Assembly: GCA_001897445.1 (NCBI GenBank) | Contig: MKSX01000027.1 | Span: forward strand, 186,001 to 250,000 | Direction of reading: 5' to 3' | Source of the DNA: Alphaproteobacteria bacterium 33-17 | GTDB lineage: Bacteria; Pseudomonadota; Alphaproteobacteria; Rickettsiales; 33-17 | DNA: 64,000 nucleotides | Shown: positions 36,374-44,645 of the stretch, in pieces | How the letters are laid out: each line of letters begins with the position of its first letter | Numbering within the stretch: position 1 is the first letter of the stretch | The notes under the pieces: model-generated | The model's database searches: none | Told to the model about the DNA's origin: nothing | What the model saw: only the letters and a program-made list of their open reading frames with translations | Position numbers and translations under genes: made by a program

Positions 36374-39172
36374 TTATTCAGGTAATAATACCACTATTTC
36401 AGCACCGCTTGGAACTTTTTCAGCCCAAATTTTACCATCATGAGCTTCTATAATTTCCTTAGTCACAGCAAGTCCTAATCCTTTGCCACCAGCTTTAGAT
36501 TTAGTGCGGCTTGACTGATAAAACGGTGTAAACACATTTTCAATTTCATTAACAGGTATGCCAATACCAGTATCTTTGAAACTAATTTTTACATATTTTG
36601 TCATACCATTTCCAAAGTCCATTTGAACCTTATCGATAGTAATTTCAATATTATTATCAATACCACCAAATTTTATTGAATTATCAATAATATTACTAAA
36701 TGCCTTTGAAATAAGAGTTTTATCTAAGCTTAACATAGCATCATTTTTGCCATCAACAAAAATACTATAATTAAGTTTCTCGGCAATGTTTTCAAATTTA
36801 CTTACAACGTCATTAAGTAATTTCGATACATATACTTCTTTTTGATTAGCAATCTTCTTGCCTGTTATAAAGCCTGAAATATCAAAAATATCTTCAACAA
36901 ATTCATAAAGTCTATCTGATGCATTGCTAAGTTTTGTTACTATTTCTTTTTTAGCTGCATCATCCATACCATCCCAGTTTTCACGCAGCACTTCAGAGAA
37001 TGAAGACACACCATGCACAGGAGTTCTGATTTCGTGACTTAAGTTATTTAAAAACTCATGTTTAGCACTAAGTGCAGACTGTAAACTTTGTGTTCTTTCT
37101 TCAATTTTTTCTTCTAGAACACTAATAAACTGCTGCTGACTATATTCTTTTTTACGAGAAAATAACGCACCAATTAATATTGAGAAGAGTGTAATATATA
37201 CGGTAATAAAGTATGTATCCGCAGTAAAATGAAGGCTTCTCGCTACATCATGCGATATTACAAATAACTGATAACCAAGGAAGCTTCCTGTTACGAAAAG
37301 AATACAAAAACTGATCCAGTCAACAAGCACTGAAAGCAGGAACAAGCTAAGCGCAAGGTTTACAAGCCAGATAGTTGAAGCATTGTTTTCTAAGAACATA
37401 TAGGTTGTGTATAAAGGCAAACAGAACATAAGTGTAAAGTGCCAGTAAACAGGCAAATACTTACGAACTTTTTCACTTAAATAGTCTTTCATCATTAAAA
37501 CCACACAAAGTGTTCCAGAAATAACCCTTAATGTAAGCTCAACACCAAGGTTTTCCATCTCATGCGGAGGCGTCCACATAAAATAAGGAAGTAAATAGTT
37601 TAGCACTGCAAATGCTGCAAAAGTTATATACTGCGCACCATAATATTTTACCCTTGACGATGAAAATTCTAATGCCATTTTAGGTAAGTTTGCTATTTTA
37701 AAAACCCTCAGCATTTTTAAAAATCTGCTTGGTTTATGAACAACTTCAGCAGGTAATATTTCGGGTTTATTTTCCGCGCGTTTTTCTTTATAGTAAAGTG
37801 TTAAATATACAGTAATATTCATTAAACATGATGGTACTAATGTTTCAATCGGAACGTACTGTTCCCAGTTACAAATAAGTAATACTAAGAATGTACCAAA
37901 ACCTGCAGCACCAGAAATTAAGAAGGTTTTTTGACTTGCTCTCATACCTGAAACACCAAACATTAATGGGAATGTTACAACAGGACCCCAAAAGTTAATG
38001 AAGCTAAATATAAGGTCGATTAAGCTCTTGCTGCTTGTTGCTACAATAATCGCCGCAACACCAAATATTAAAGTTGTAAGCTTAGCTAAAATCAGCTCTG
38101 TTTTTGCCTTTAGTTCACGCCCTAAAAGCGGCTTTAAAACGTCATGTACAACACTGATACTTGCAGTATTAAGCTGTGAATCAGCTGTAGACATTATAAC
38201 CGCCACAAGACCTGCAAGTACAAGACCTTTAACGCCATCTGGCATAAGTTCAGTTACAACATATGGAAATGCATTACTTGGTTTAATTTCAGGGTTAAGA
38301 GCAAATGCTACTAATCCTACAGTACCAACTACAGCATAGAAAGGGAATAACATAAAGCCCGAATATCTGAACGATCTTACGCAAGACTCAGCATCACGTG
38401 CCATTAAAATTCTTTGAATTAATTGGGGTCTGATAAATGGAACACAGAATAATACCATATAATAAATCACTTTCCAGTCAGGCATAGCGCCGCCAGGGAA
38501 GAATGAAATATGACCCTTTGGTAAACGCTCAATAAGACCTGTATATCCCCCTAATTTACTTAAACCAATGTTACAAACTATAGGAATAGATACCACTAGA
38601 AACGCAAGTTGTACTACGTCAGTATAAGTAACGGCTCTAATACCTCCAAACGAAGTATAAAGCACAACTATACCACAACCAAGTACCGCGCCATGGAATG
38701 GGTCCATGCCCAGGAAAGTATTGAATATATAACCCATACCTGCAATCTGTACGCCAATTACACCAGCAGCATTAATTGACCCTGCAATACCTGTGATAAT
38801 TCTTGCTTTTTTACCAAACATCTCGCCCATTAATTCACCTGCTGAAATCAGCCCTTTAAACTTATGAATCTTTCTGGCAAAAAACTCAGACAGAACAAAC
38901 ATCGAAACACCTTCACAAAAGAAAATAAAGATGTAACAAATACCGAATTTAAAGACTTTCTCAGTCATGCTAAGTGTTGAACCACCACCAATCCATGTTG
39001 CAGCAATGGTTGCAAACAAGACAGGAGTTATAAACTTTCCATCACCTACTGCATAATCCTTAATTGTCTTTACATTTCTGCCCGCAATCATACCCCATGC
39101 AAGTGTTGCTACTAAATAAAATAGCACCACCATCATATCAGCAAATGATATTTTAAATCCTAAATCAAACAT
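36374..39172 (-). CDS. Sodium:solute symporter fused to a sensor histidine kinase
   Basis: A 932-residue fusion. Residues 1-470 are an SSS (SLC5/PutP-like) transporter with about twelve membrane helices ('WIGGGSTLSMTEKVFKFG', 'GGIRAVTYTDVVQLAF', 'AVIMSTADSQLNTASISVVHD'). Residues 490-690 add more membrane helices. A coiled linker leads to the kinase: H box 'NNLSHEIRTPVHG' with H713, N box 'FSNIIDNSIKFGG', G1 'DTGIGIP' and G2 'GGKGLGLAVTKEI'. It is a hybrid transporter-sensor like CbrA, probably autophosphorylating in response to solute flux. No response regulator adjoins it; the receiver at 44254 is the only candidate in the window. A strong terminator follows. Confidence 0.93.
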   Translation of the reverse strand: MFDLGFKISFADMMVVLFYLVATLAWGMIAGRNVKTIKDYAVGDGKFITPVLFATIAATWIGGGSTLSMTEKVFKFGICYIFIFFCEGVSMFVLSEFFARKIHKFKGLISAGELMGEMFGKKARIITGIAGSINAAGVIGVQIAGMGYIFNTFLGMDPFHGAVLGCGIVVLYTSFGGIRAVTYTDVVQLAFLVVSIPIVCNIGLSKLGGYTGLIERLPKGHISFFPGGAMPDWKVIYYMVLFCVPFIRPQLIQRILMARDAESCVRSFRYSGFMLFPFYAVVGTVGLVAFALNPEIKPSNAFPYVVTELMPDGVKGLVLAGLVAVIMSTADSQLNTASISVVHDVLKPLLGRELKAKTELILAKLTTLIFGVAAIIVATSSKSLIDLIFSFINFWGPVVTFPLMFGVSGMRASQKTFLISGAAGFGTFLVLLICNWEQYVPIETLVPSCLMNITVYLTLYYKEKRAENKPEILPAEVVHKPSRFLKMLRVFKIANLPKMALEFSSSRVKYYGAQYITFAAFAVLNYLLPYFMWTPPHEMENLGVELTLRVISGTLCVVLMMKDYLSEKVRKYLPVYWHFTLMFCLPLYTTYMFLENNASTIWLVNLALSLFLLSVLVDWISFCILFVTGSFLGYQLFVISHDVARSLHFTADTYFITVYITLFSILIGALFSRKKEYSQQQFISVLEEKIEERTQSLQSALSAKHEFLNNLSHEIRTPVHGVSSFSEVLRENWDGMDDAAKKEIVTKLSNASDRLYEFVEDIFDISGFITGKKIANQKEVYVSKLLNDVVSKFENIAEKLNYSIFVDGKNDAMLSLDKTLISKAFSNIIDNSIKFGGIDNNIEITIDKVQMDFGNGMTKYVKISFKDTGIGIPVNEIENVFTPFYQSSRTKSKAGGKGLGLAVTKEIIEAHDGKIWAEKVPSGAEIVVLLPE

Positions 39173-39385
39173 ACCTTCTCCAGTTGTTAATAAATCTCGA
39201 AATTAAAAACATACTATTTACCTATTGTCAACCATAGATTAATTAAGCGCTTCTTAACGCTCAACCGACATCTTAATTCTTAATTAATATATCTTACACA
39301 TTTATCTGATACTATAGTTTTGTAGTTGCTTTTATAAGTTTAGTTGCTAATCTAATGAATACTTAAATATTGGAATGTTAAAACT

Positions 39386-40243
39386 ATGAAATCACTTATT
39401 TTATTATCTGTTCTTTTTACTAGTCACACTGCATATTCAGCTAATGTTGTGGCACGCGTTGATGAAAAAGTTATTACCGAAAATGATGTGTTAAAACGCA
39501 CTCATATGCTAAATGTTATAAATCCCGAATTTCAGCGAATTCCTAAACCTCAGGCTCTTTCAATAGCTCTTGAGCAAATTATTAATGAATATGCTTATAA
39601 AAAAGAAGGAAAACGCCTTAAAATCGAGCTTGATAATGACGAAAAAACTAAGTCAATTGCGTTTGTAGAAGAAGAAAATAAATTACCAAAAGGTGGTTTT
39701 AATAATTTTATCAAATCCCAAGGGCTTGATCCTGCACACGTTAGAGACCACCTGGAAACTCAAATGTTATGGCAAAAAATCATATATCAGCACATAAAGC
39801 CTCAAGTTAAAATAACAGATAACGAAATTAAAAGCCTTGTAACCAATCCTAACTCGTACAAGTTTAATACTATCACTATTGTTGCGAATAATACCGCCGA
39901 TAATCAGTCTAAACTTTCTGAAATTAGCCACAGTAAAAAAACATGCTCTACTTTATCTGGGTTAAAAGATAAAAACCTGCAGATTATTAAACAGAACTTA
40001 AATCTAACAGAATTTAGACCTGAGTATGGCCTTGCGCTTACAACACAAAAAGTTGGCACAATTTCAAATATTATAAATATTGATGATAAAATCTCATTAA
40101 TAGCTGTTTGCGATAAAACTGTAGCTGTTAGCAAACAGGAAATGCAAGAAATTCGCAATCATATTGGTGGCGATAAAATGATGGCTCTTGCAAATTTACA
40201 TTTAAATAAAGCTAAAAGAAAATTATTAATTGAGAAATATTAA
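39386..40243 (+). CDS. SurA-like periplasmic chaperone lacking a recognisable PPIase domain
   Basis: A 285-residue protein with a signal peptide (about residues 1-18, 'SLILLSVLFTSHTAYS'), followed by the SurA N-terminal pattern 'VVARVDEKVITENDVLKR' and a helical domain with 'LEQIINEYAYKKEGKRLKI' and 'QMLWQKIIYQHIKPQVKITD' (to about 150). SurA carries one or two parvulin domains next; here the remaining 135 residues show no parvulin motif ('GGDLG' is absent) and contain 'PEYGLALTTQKVGTISNII', a distant trace at best. It probably escorts outer-membrane proteins to BamA without prolyl isomerase activity. It is the first gene after the divergent symporter-kinase. Confidence 0.82.
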   Translation: MKSLILLSVLFTSHTAYSANVVARVDEKVITENDVLKRTHMLNVINPEFQRIPKPQALSIALEQIINEYAYKKEGKRLKIELDNDEKTKSIAFVEEENKLPKGGFNNFIKSQGLDPAHVRDHLETQMLWQKIIYQHIKPQVKITDNEIKSLVTNPNSYKFNTITIVANNTADNQSKLSEISHSKKTCSTLSGLKDKNLQIIKQNLNLTEFRPEYGLALTTQKVGTISNIINIDDKISLIAVCDKTVAVSKQEMQEIRNHIGGDKMMALANLHLNKAKRKLLIEKY

Positions 40244-40412
40244 TCATTTTTCAAGAAATTTTATATATATCAATCACTTATTTTTAGTAGTGCATTTTAT
40301 ATGAAATGTACAACACAGCCGTATTTGCTTTCATATCCTGTCAACGCTTTTTTATATAAATCAATAGCTTGTCAAAATATGGTAATAAGTTCCTAAAAAA
40401 CAATGATTTTCC

Positions 40413-40430
40413 AAGGCTTAAGCCTTTTTT
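40413..40430 (+). terminator. Small terminator after the SurA-like gene
   Basis: AAGGC (40413-40417), loop TTAA and GCCTT (40422-40426) form a five-bp stem that runs into T's (to 40430). The stem is short, so efficiency is doubtful. Confidence 0.45.
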
Positions 40431-40431
40431 A

Positions 40432-40479
40432 AATCAATATATTGTGGTCAAGATAAAAATTTGCAACAATATATACTTT
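40432..40479 (+). promoter_or_regulatory. Two NrdR-box-like sites upstream of nrdAB
   Basis: Box 1 (40432-40447) contains the perfect palindrome CAATATATTG and matches 13 of 16 positions of the ACACWATATATWGTGT consensus; box 2 (40464-40479), with CAATATATAC, matches 12 of 16. Their centres are 32 bases apart, about three helical turns, as in known NrdR-controlled genes. Box 2 lies in the spacer of the candidate nrd promoter, which suits repression by NrdR when (d)ATP is high. The nrdR gene itself is not in the window. Confidence 0.7.
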
Positions 40480-40489
40480 TTTATATAGA
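40461..40489 (+). promoter_or_regulatory. Candidate nrdAB promoter
   Basis: TTGCAA (40461-40466), 17 bases, TATAGA (40484-40489). It overlaps NrdR-like box 2, and transcription would start about 60 bases upstream of the nrdA start. Confidence 0.6.
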
Positions 40490-40555
40490 CTTGCGCGAAA
40501 AAGATTTTATCATATGAACATGGGTATGAATCAAATCAAACTAAGAGGGAAATTT

Positions 40556-42376
40556 ATGGCAGGGGTTAGTGTTCAGGTCGACAATACAAAAGATGCAATG
40601 CTTACAGATTTTGGTAAAGCGGTTTTAGCTGATCGTTATTTGTTAGAAGGTGAAAACTTTCAGGAGCTGTTTGCAAGAGTAGCATCTTACTATGCTGATG
40701 ATCAGGAACACGCTCAAAGACTTTATGACTACATGAGCAGCATGTGGTTTATGCCAGCAACCCCTATTTTAAGTAACGGTGGCACAAACAGAGGTCTTCC
40801 TATTTCTTGCTTTTTAAATGAAGCAGAAGACAGTTTAGAAGGCATTGTAAACTTATGGAACGAAAACGTATGGCTTGCGGCTCGTGGTGGCGGAATCGGT
40901 AGTTACTGGGGTAACTTACGTTCTATTGGCGAAAAAGTACGTGGCAATGGTGAAACATCGGGCATTATTCCTTTCATTAAAGTACAAGACACCCTCACCC
41001 TTGCAATTTCTCAAGGCAGCTTAAGAAGAGGAAGCTCTGCTGTATACTTACCAGTGTGGCATCCTGAAATCGAAGAGTTTATTGATCTTCGCAGACCAAC
41101 AGGTGGCGATCCAAACCGTAAAGCACTTAATATTCATCATGGTGTACTTATTCCTGATGATTTTATGAGAGCTGTAGAAAATGATGAAAACTGGGAACTT
41201 AAAAGCCCTAAAACAAACAAAGTTATGCATGTTGTTAAGGCACGTGACTTGTGGGCAAAAATCCTTACAACACGTATTGAGACAGGTGAGCCATATATCG
41301 TTTATATTGATACGGTAAACAAGCATATTCCAGAACATCATAAAAAACTTGGTCTTTCAGTGAAAATGTCAAATCTTTGCAGTGAGATTACATTACCAAC
41401 AGGTATTGATCACCTAGGAAATAACCGTACTGCTGTTTGCTGTTTATCATCAGTAAATCTAGAGTATTTCGATGAATGGAAAGAAAATGCACAGTTTATT
41501 CCAGATATCATGCGCTTTCTTGATAATGTTCTCGAAGATTTTATTGCAAAAGCACCAGATTCAATGAAAAATGCAGCATACTCTGCAATGCGTGAGCGTT
41601 CTGTTGGACTTGGTGTGATGGGCTTCCATTCTTACTTACAATCTAAAATGATTCCAATGGAGTCTGCAATGGCTAAAGTTTGGAATAAAAAAATGTTCCA
41701 ACACCTTAAAGCTCAGGTTGATCAGGCATCTCATGATTTAGCCGTAGAAAGAGGCGCATGCCCAGATGCTGAAGAGTGTGGCATTAAAGAGAGATTCAGT
41801 AACAAAATGGCTATTGCTCCAACTGCTTCTATATCTATTATTGCTGGTGGATCTTCACCGTGTATTGAACCAATTGCTGCTAACGTATTTAACCAGAAAA
41901 CACTTTCAGGTTCATTCCCGGTGAAAAACAAGTATTTAGCAAAATTACTTGAAACTAAAGGTCAAAACAGTGATAGCGTATGGTCATCAATTGCTACAAA
42001 CGAAGGTTCGGTTCAACACTTAGAATTCCTAAGCATGGATGAAAAAGATGTATTTAAAACCGCTCAGGAAATCGACCAAAGATGGGTAGTTGACTTAGCA
42101 GCCGACCGCACACAATATATATGCCAGGCACAATCTCTGAACGTTTTCTTACCTGCGAACGTTCATAAAAGAGACTTACATCAAATTCACTATCAAGCAT
42201 GGAAGAAAGGCGTTAAAGCAATGTATTACTTGCGTTCAGTTTCTATGCAGCGTGCTGATAAGGTATCTCATAAAGTTACAACAGCATATATTATGGATGA
42301 TAAAAATAAAGATGGCGCAACACCGCCAGCAAGTTCCGGTTCAACAAATTATGACGAATGCTTAGCTTGTCAATAA
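40556..42376 (+). CDS. nrdA: Ribonucleoside-diphosphate reductase, large (alpha) subunit
   Basis: About 606 residues, starting at MAGVSVQVD behind a GAGGG ribosome binding site; an upstream in-frame ATG at 40514 has none. Landmarks include 'PATPILSNGGTNRGLPISC' (first redox cysteine), 'ARGGGIGSYWG', 'SNLCSEITLP' (catalytic Cys/Glu) and 'CCLSSVNL', with a C-terminal 'YDECLACQ' whose CxxC pair regenerates the active site. It makes dNDPs from NDPs. It is about 150 residues shorter than E. coli NrdA and starts directly with the reductase domain, without the regulatory ATP-cone, as in Rickettsia. Allosteric on/off control may therefore fall to transcription through the NrdR boxes. It forms an operon with nrdB. 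Confidence 0.95.
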   Translation: MAGVSVQVDNTKDAMLTDFGKAVLADRYLLEGENFQELFARVASYYADDQEHAQRLYDYMSSMWFMPATPILSNGGTNRGLPISCFLNEAEDSLEGIVNLWNENVWLAARGGGIGSYWGNLRSIGEKVRGNGETSGIIPFIKVQDTLTLAISQGSLRRGSSAVYLPVWHPEIEEFIDLRRPTGGDPNRKALNIHHGVLIPDDFMRAVENDENWELKSPKTNKVMHVVKARDLWAKILTTRIETGEPYIVYIDTVNKHIPEHHKKLGLSVKMSNLCSEITLPTGIDHLGNNRTAVCCLSSVNLEYFDEWKENAQFIPDIMRFLDNVLEDFIAKAPDSMKNAAYSAMRERSVGLGVMGFHSYLQSKMIPMESAMAKVWNKKMFQHLKAQVDQASHDLAVERGACPDAEECGIKERFSNKMAIAPTASISIIAGGSSPCIEPIAANVFNQKTLSGSFPVKNKYLAKLLETKGQNSDSVWSSIATNEGSVQHLEFLSMDEKDVFKTAQEIDQRWVVDLAADRTQYICQAQSLNVFLPANVHKRDLHQIHYQAWKKGVKAMYYLRSVSMQRADKVSHKVTTAYIMDDKNKDGATPPASSGSTNYDECLACQ

Positions 42377-42402
42377 AGTTAGGAAATAGAGGAGTTTAAA
42401 TT

Positions 42403-43386
42403 ATGTCATTATTAGATGCAAAACCAATTTACAAACCTTTCCAATATCCTTGGGCATATGATTCTTGGCTTATGCAACAAAAGATTCACTGGCTTCCGGA
42501 AGAAGTACCACTTGCTGACGATGTTAAAGATTGGAAATATAACCTTACAGCAAGCGAAAAACACTTGCTTACACAAATTTTCAGATTCTTCACACAAGCT
42601 GATATTGAAGTAAATAACTGTTATATGAAACATTATTCGCAAGTATTTAAGCCTACAGAAGTGCAAATGATGTTAGCTGCATTCTCTAATATGGAAACAG
42701 TTCATATTGCTGCCTACTCACACTTACTTGATACAGTAGGAATGCCAGAAATTGAATATCAGGCTTTCATGAAATATAAGGAAATGAAAGATAAATATGA
42801 TTACATGCAAAAGTTTGGCGTAGAAACCAAAAAAGATATTGCTACAACACTTGCTGTGTTTGGTGCATTTACAGAAGGTCTGCAGCTTTTTGCTTCATTT
42901 GCAATTTTACTTAATTTCCAAAGATTTAATAAAATGAAGGGTATGGGTCAGATTGTAACGTGGTCAGTTAGAGATGAAACCTTACATACAAACTCAATTA
43001 TTAAACTCTTTAAAACCTTCGTGCGTGAAAACCCTGAAGTTTGGACAGAGGAACTAAGAGGCAATCTTTACGAAGCATGTGCAACAATTGTACATTTTGA
43101 AGATGCATTCATTGACCTTGCTTTTGAAGTTGGATCAATTGACGGGCTTACCCCACGAGAAGTTAAGCAATATATTAGATATATCGCTGACAGAAGGCTT
43201 ATGCAGCTTGGTCTTAAAGAAATATATATGGTAGATCATAACCCTCTTCCGTGGCTTGATGAGATTTTAAATGGCGTTGAGCATGCTAACTTCTTTGAAG
43301 CAAGGGTTACAGAGTATACCAAAGCCGCAACAACAGGAACTTGGGAAGAGGCTTTTGCTTCAGATTCCAAGCTTATGAACAGCTAA
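42403..43386 (+). CDS. nrdB: Ribonucleoside-diphosphate reductase, small (beta) subunit
   Basis: A 327-residue R2 protein. Metal-binding carboxylate and histidine motifs are visible in 'FFTQADIEVNNCYMKHY' (about residues 64-80), 'FSNMETVHIAAYSHLLD' (about 94-110), 'FGAFTEGLQLFASFA' and 'SVRDETLHTNSIIKLF' (about 188-203). R2 houses the di-metal/radical cofactor that starts catalysis in NrdA; 'HIAAYSHLL' places Y109 at the usual radical-tyrosine site. The C-terminus lacks an ATP-cone. It starts 26 bases after nrdA with a GAGG ribosome binding site and is co-transcribed with it. Confidence 0.96.
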   Translation: MSLLDAKPIYKPFQYPWAYDSWLMQQKIHWLPEEVPLADDVKDWKYNLTASEKHLLTQIFRFFTQADIEVNNCYMKHYSQVFKPTEVQMMLAAFSNMETVHIAAYSHLLDTVGMPEIEYQAFMKYKEMKDKYDYMQKFGVETKKDIATTLAVFGAFTEGLQLFASFAILLNFQRFNKMKGMGQIVTWSVRDETLHTNSIIKLFKTFVRENPEVWTEELRGNLYEACATIVHFEDAFIDLAFEVGSIDGLTPREVKQYIRYIADRRLMQLGLKEIYMVDHNPLPWLDEILNGVEHANFFEARVTEYTKAATTGTWEEAFASDSKLMNS

Positions 43387-43734
43387 AACAGGTATTAAAT
43401 GTATAATAAATCAGGTAAAACTTTGAAAAATATTAATAAAATGCAAAGTTTATCCGGTTTATTTTTAAAAAAACTGTGCATTACAAATAAAATTCGAAAT
43501 AACAAAAATTTAGCCTACATTTTAGTTAATTTTTTAACTGGTATGAAACTTGTATATATAAAAAATAACTTACAATGTAGGTTGAATAACCTGAAACCAA
43601 ATTATATTAGGAGGTAAATCATTAATTATTCGGCATTTTTCAGTTAAGTTACAAAATTATCACATTTAGCTTGGAAAATTTACAATTTTAGTGTATTATC
43701 AGAACCAATAAAATTTTAACCTCGGAGGCAATAA
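43387..43734. other. Intergenic region between nrdB and carD
   Basis: The only open frame of note (43399-43617, 72 codons) has a Lys/Asn-rich composition without protein-like periodicity, so I do not call it. The region contains an 8-bp inverted repeat, CCTACATT (43514-43521) and AATGTAGG (43574-43581), and directly after it a small hairpin, GGTT-GAAT-AACC (43580-43591), which may end the nrdAB message. An AGGAGGT (43609-43615) is not followed by a usable start codon. Confidence 0.5.
43671..43699 (+). promoter_or_regulatory. Promoter of carD
   Basis: TTGGAA (43671-43676), a 17-base spacer and TATTAT (43694-43699) lie 36 bases upstream of the carD ATG, which has a strong CGGAGG ribosome binding site. 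Confidence 0.7.
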
Positions 43735-44241
43735 ATGTCTAAAGTTCAGTTCAAAGTCAATGATATGGTTATCTACCCAGCTCATGGTGTAGGGCAAATC
43801 CTGGCAGTTGAAGCCCAAAAAATTGGGGGATTTGATATTGAAGTATATGCAGTATCTTTCTTAAAAGAAAAAATGACTCTCCGTGTTCCTGTATCACGCG
43901 CAGTTGCATCAGGTCTTAGAGCTTTATCAAGCAAGACAGAATTAGACAGCATTATTGAAATAATGCAAGGTAAACCTAAAAATACAAAAGGTATGTGGAG
44001 CCGCAGAGCAAAAGAATACGATACAAAAATCAATTCCGGTATTTTATCTGAAATTGCAGAAGTAATTCGTGATTTACATAGAAACGTAGAAGATAACCCA
44101 GACTGCTCATATAGTGAGCGCATGGTGTATGAATCAGCTTTATCAAGGTTTGTTGCAGAATTTGCTGCCATTAACAATATGTCAATGGAACAGGCTCATG
44201 ATGAAGTGATTGCAATACTAAGAAGTAGAATAGCTGCATAA
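43735..44241 (+). CDS. carD: CarD family transcriptional regulator
   Basis: A 168-residue protein of standard length. The N-terminal Tudor-like RNA polymerase-interacting domain begins 'VNDMVIYPAHGVGQILAVE' (about residues 7-25); the helical C-terminal domain has 'RRAKEYDTKINSGILSEIAEVIRDL' split over about residues 95-120, and 'SERMVYESALSRFVAEFAA'. CarD binds the RNA polymerase beta subunit and stabilises open complexes at rRNA and other promoters. It has its own promoter and is followed after 13 bases by the receiver gene, so both may share a transcript. Confidence 0.95.
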   Translation: MSKVQFKVNDMVIYPAHGVGQILAVEAQKIGGFDIEVYAVSFLKEKMTLRVPVSRAVASGLRALSSKTELDSIIEIMQGKPKNTKGMWSRRAKEYDTKINSGILSEIAEVIRDLHRNVEDNPDCSYSERMVYESALSRFVAEFAAINNMSMEQAHDEVIAILRSRIAA

Positions 44242-44253
44242 TTTTGGGATTAA

Positions 44254-44634
44254 ATGGATCCATTCAATAAGCCAAAGATATTAATTATTGATGACGAATC
44301 TATTTGTATAGATAGCGTATCCATTATGTTATTAGGTACAGAATACAACCTACTTACAGCATCTTCGGGAAGTCAGGGCGTTAAAGTTGCGGAAAGCACC
44401 CCTGACCTCTCCCTAATCTTACTCGATATTATGATGGATGACTTAAATGGTATCGAAGTTCTTAAAATACTCAAAAACAATGATAATTTAAAAAATATTC
44501 CGGTAGTGTTACAAACTGGCAGCTATGGCAATACACTTGTAAATGAAGCCTTAGCTTTAGGTGCAAAATCCTGCCTTTACAAACCATTTAAAAAGGATAG
44601 CCTCCTTGAAACTATCCATAAATATAAATTATAA
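44254..44634 (+). CDS. Stand-alone response-regulator receiver protein
   Basis: A 126-residue single receiver domain with nothing attached. The acidic pair D13-D14, phospho-acceptor D58 ('ILLDIMMDD'), T88 ('LQTGS') and K110 ('LYKPFKK') are all present, so it should be phosphorylated. It lies 13 bases after carD. Receivers without an output domain act as phosphate carriers or by protein binding (CheY, DivK, Spo0F types). The only histidine kinase in the window is the symporter fusion at 36374; a link is possible but unproven. The ATG is weak in ribosome binding site (TTTTGGGATTAA). Confidence 0.93.
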   Translation: MDPFNKPKILIIDDESICIDSVSIMLLGTEYNLLTASSGSQGVKVAESTPDLSLILLDIMMDDLNGIEVLKILKNNDNLKNIPVVLQTGSYGNTLVNEALALGAKSCLYKPFKKDSLLETIHKYKL

Positions 44635-44645
44635 GTCACTATATT

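Noticed and set aside
43399..43617. 72-codon open frame between nrdB and carD
   Set aside because: Lys/Asn-rich AT composition, poor ribosome binding site, no periodic hydrophobic pattern, and it crosses an inverted repeat. More likely untranslated DNA.
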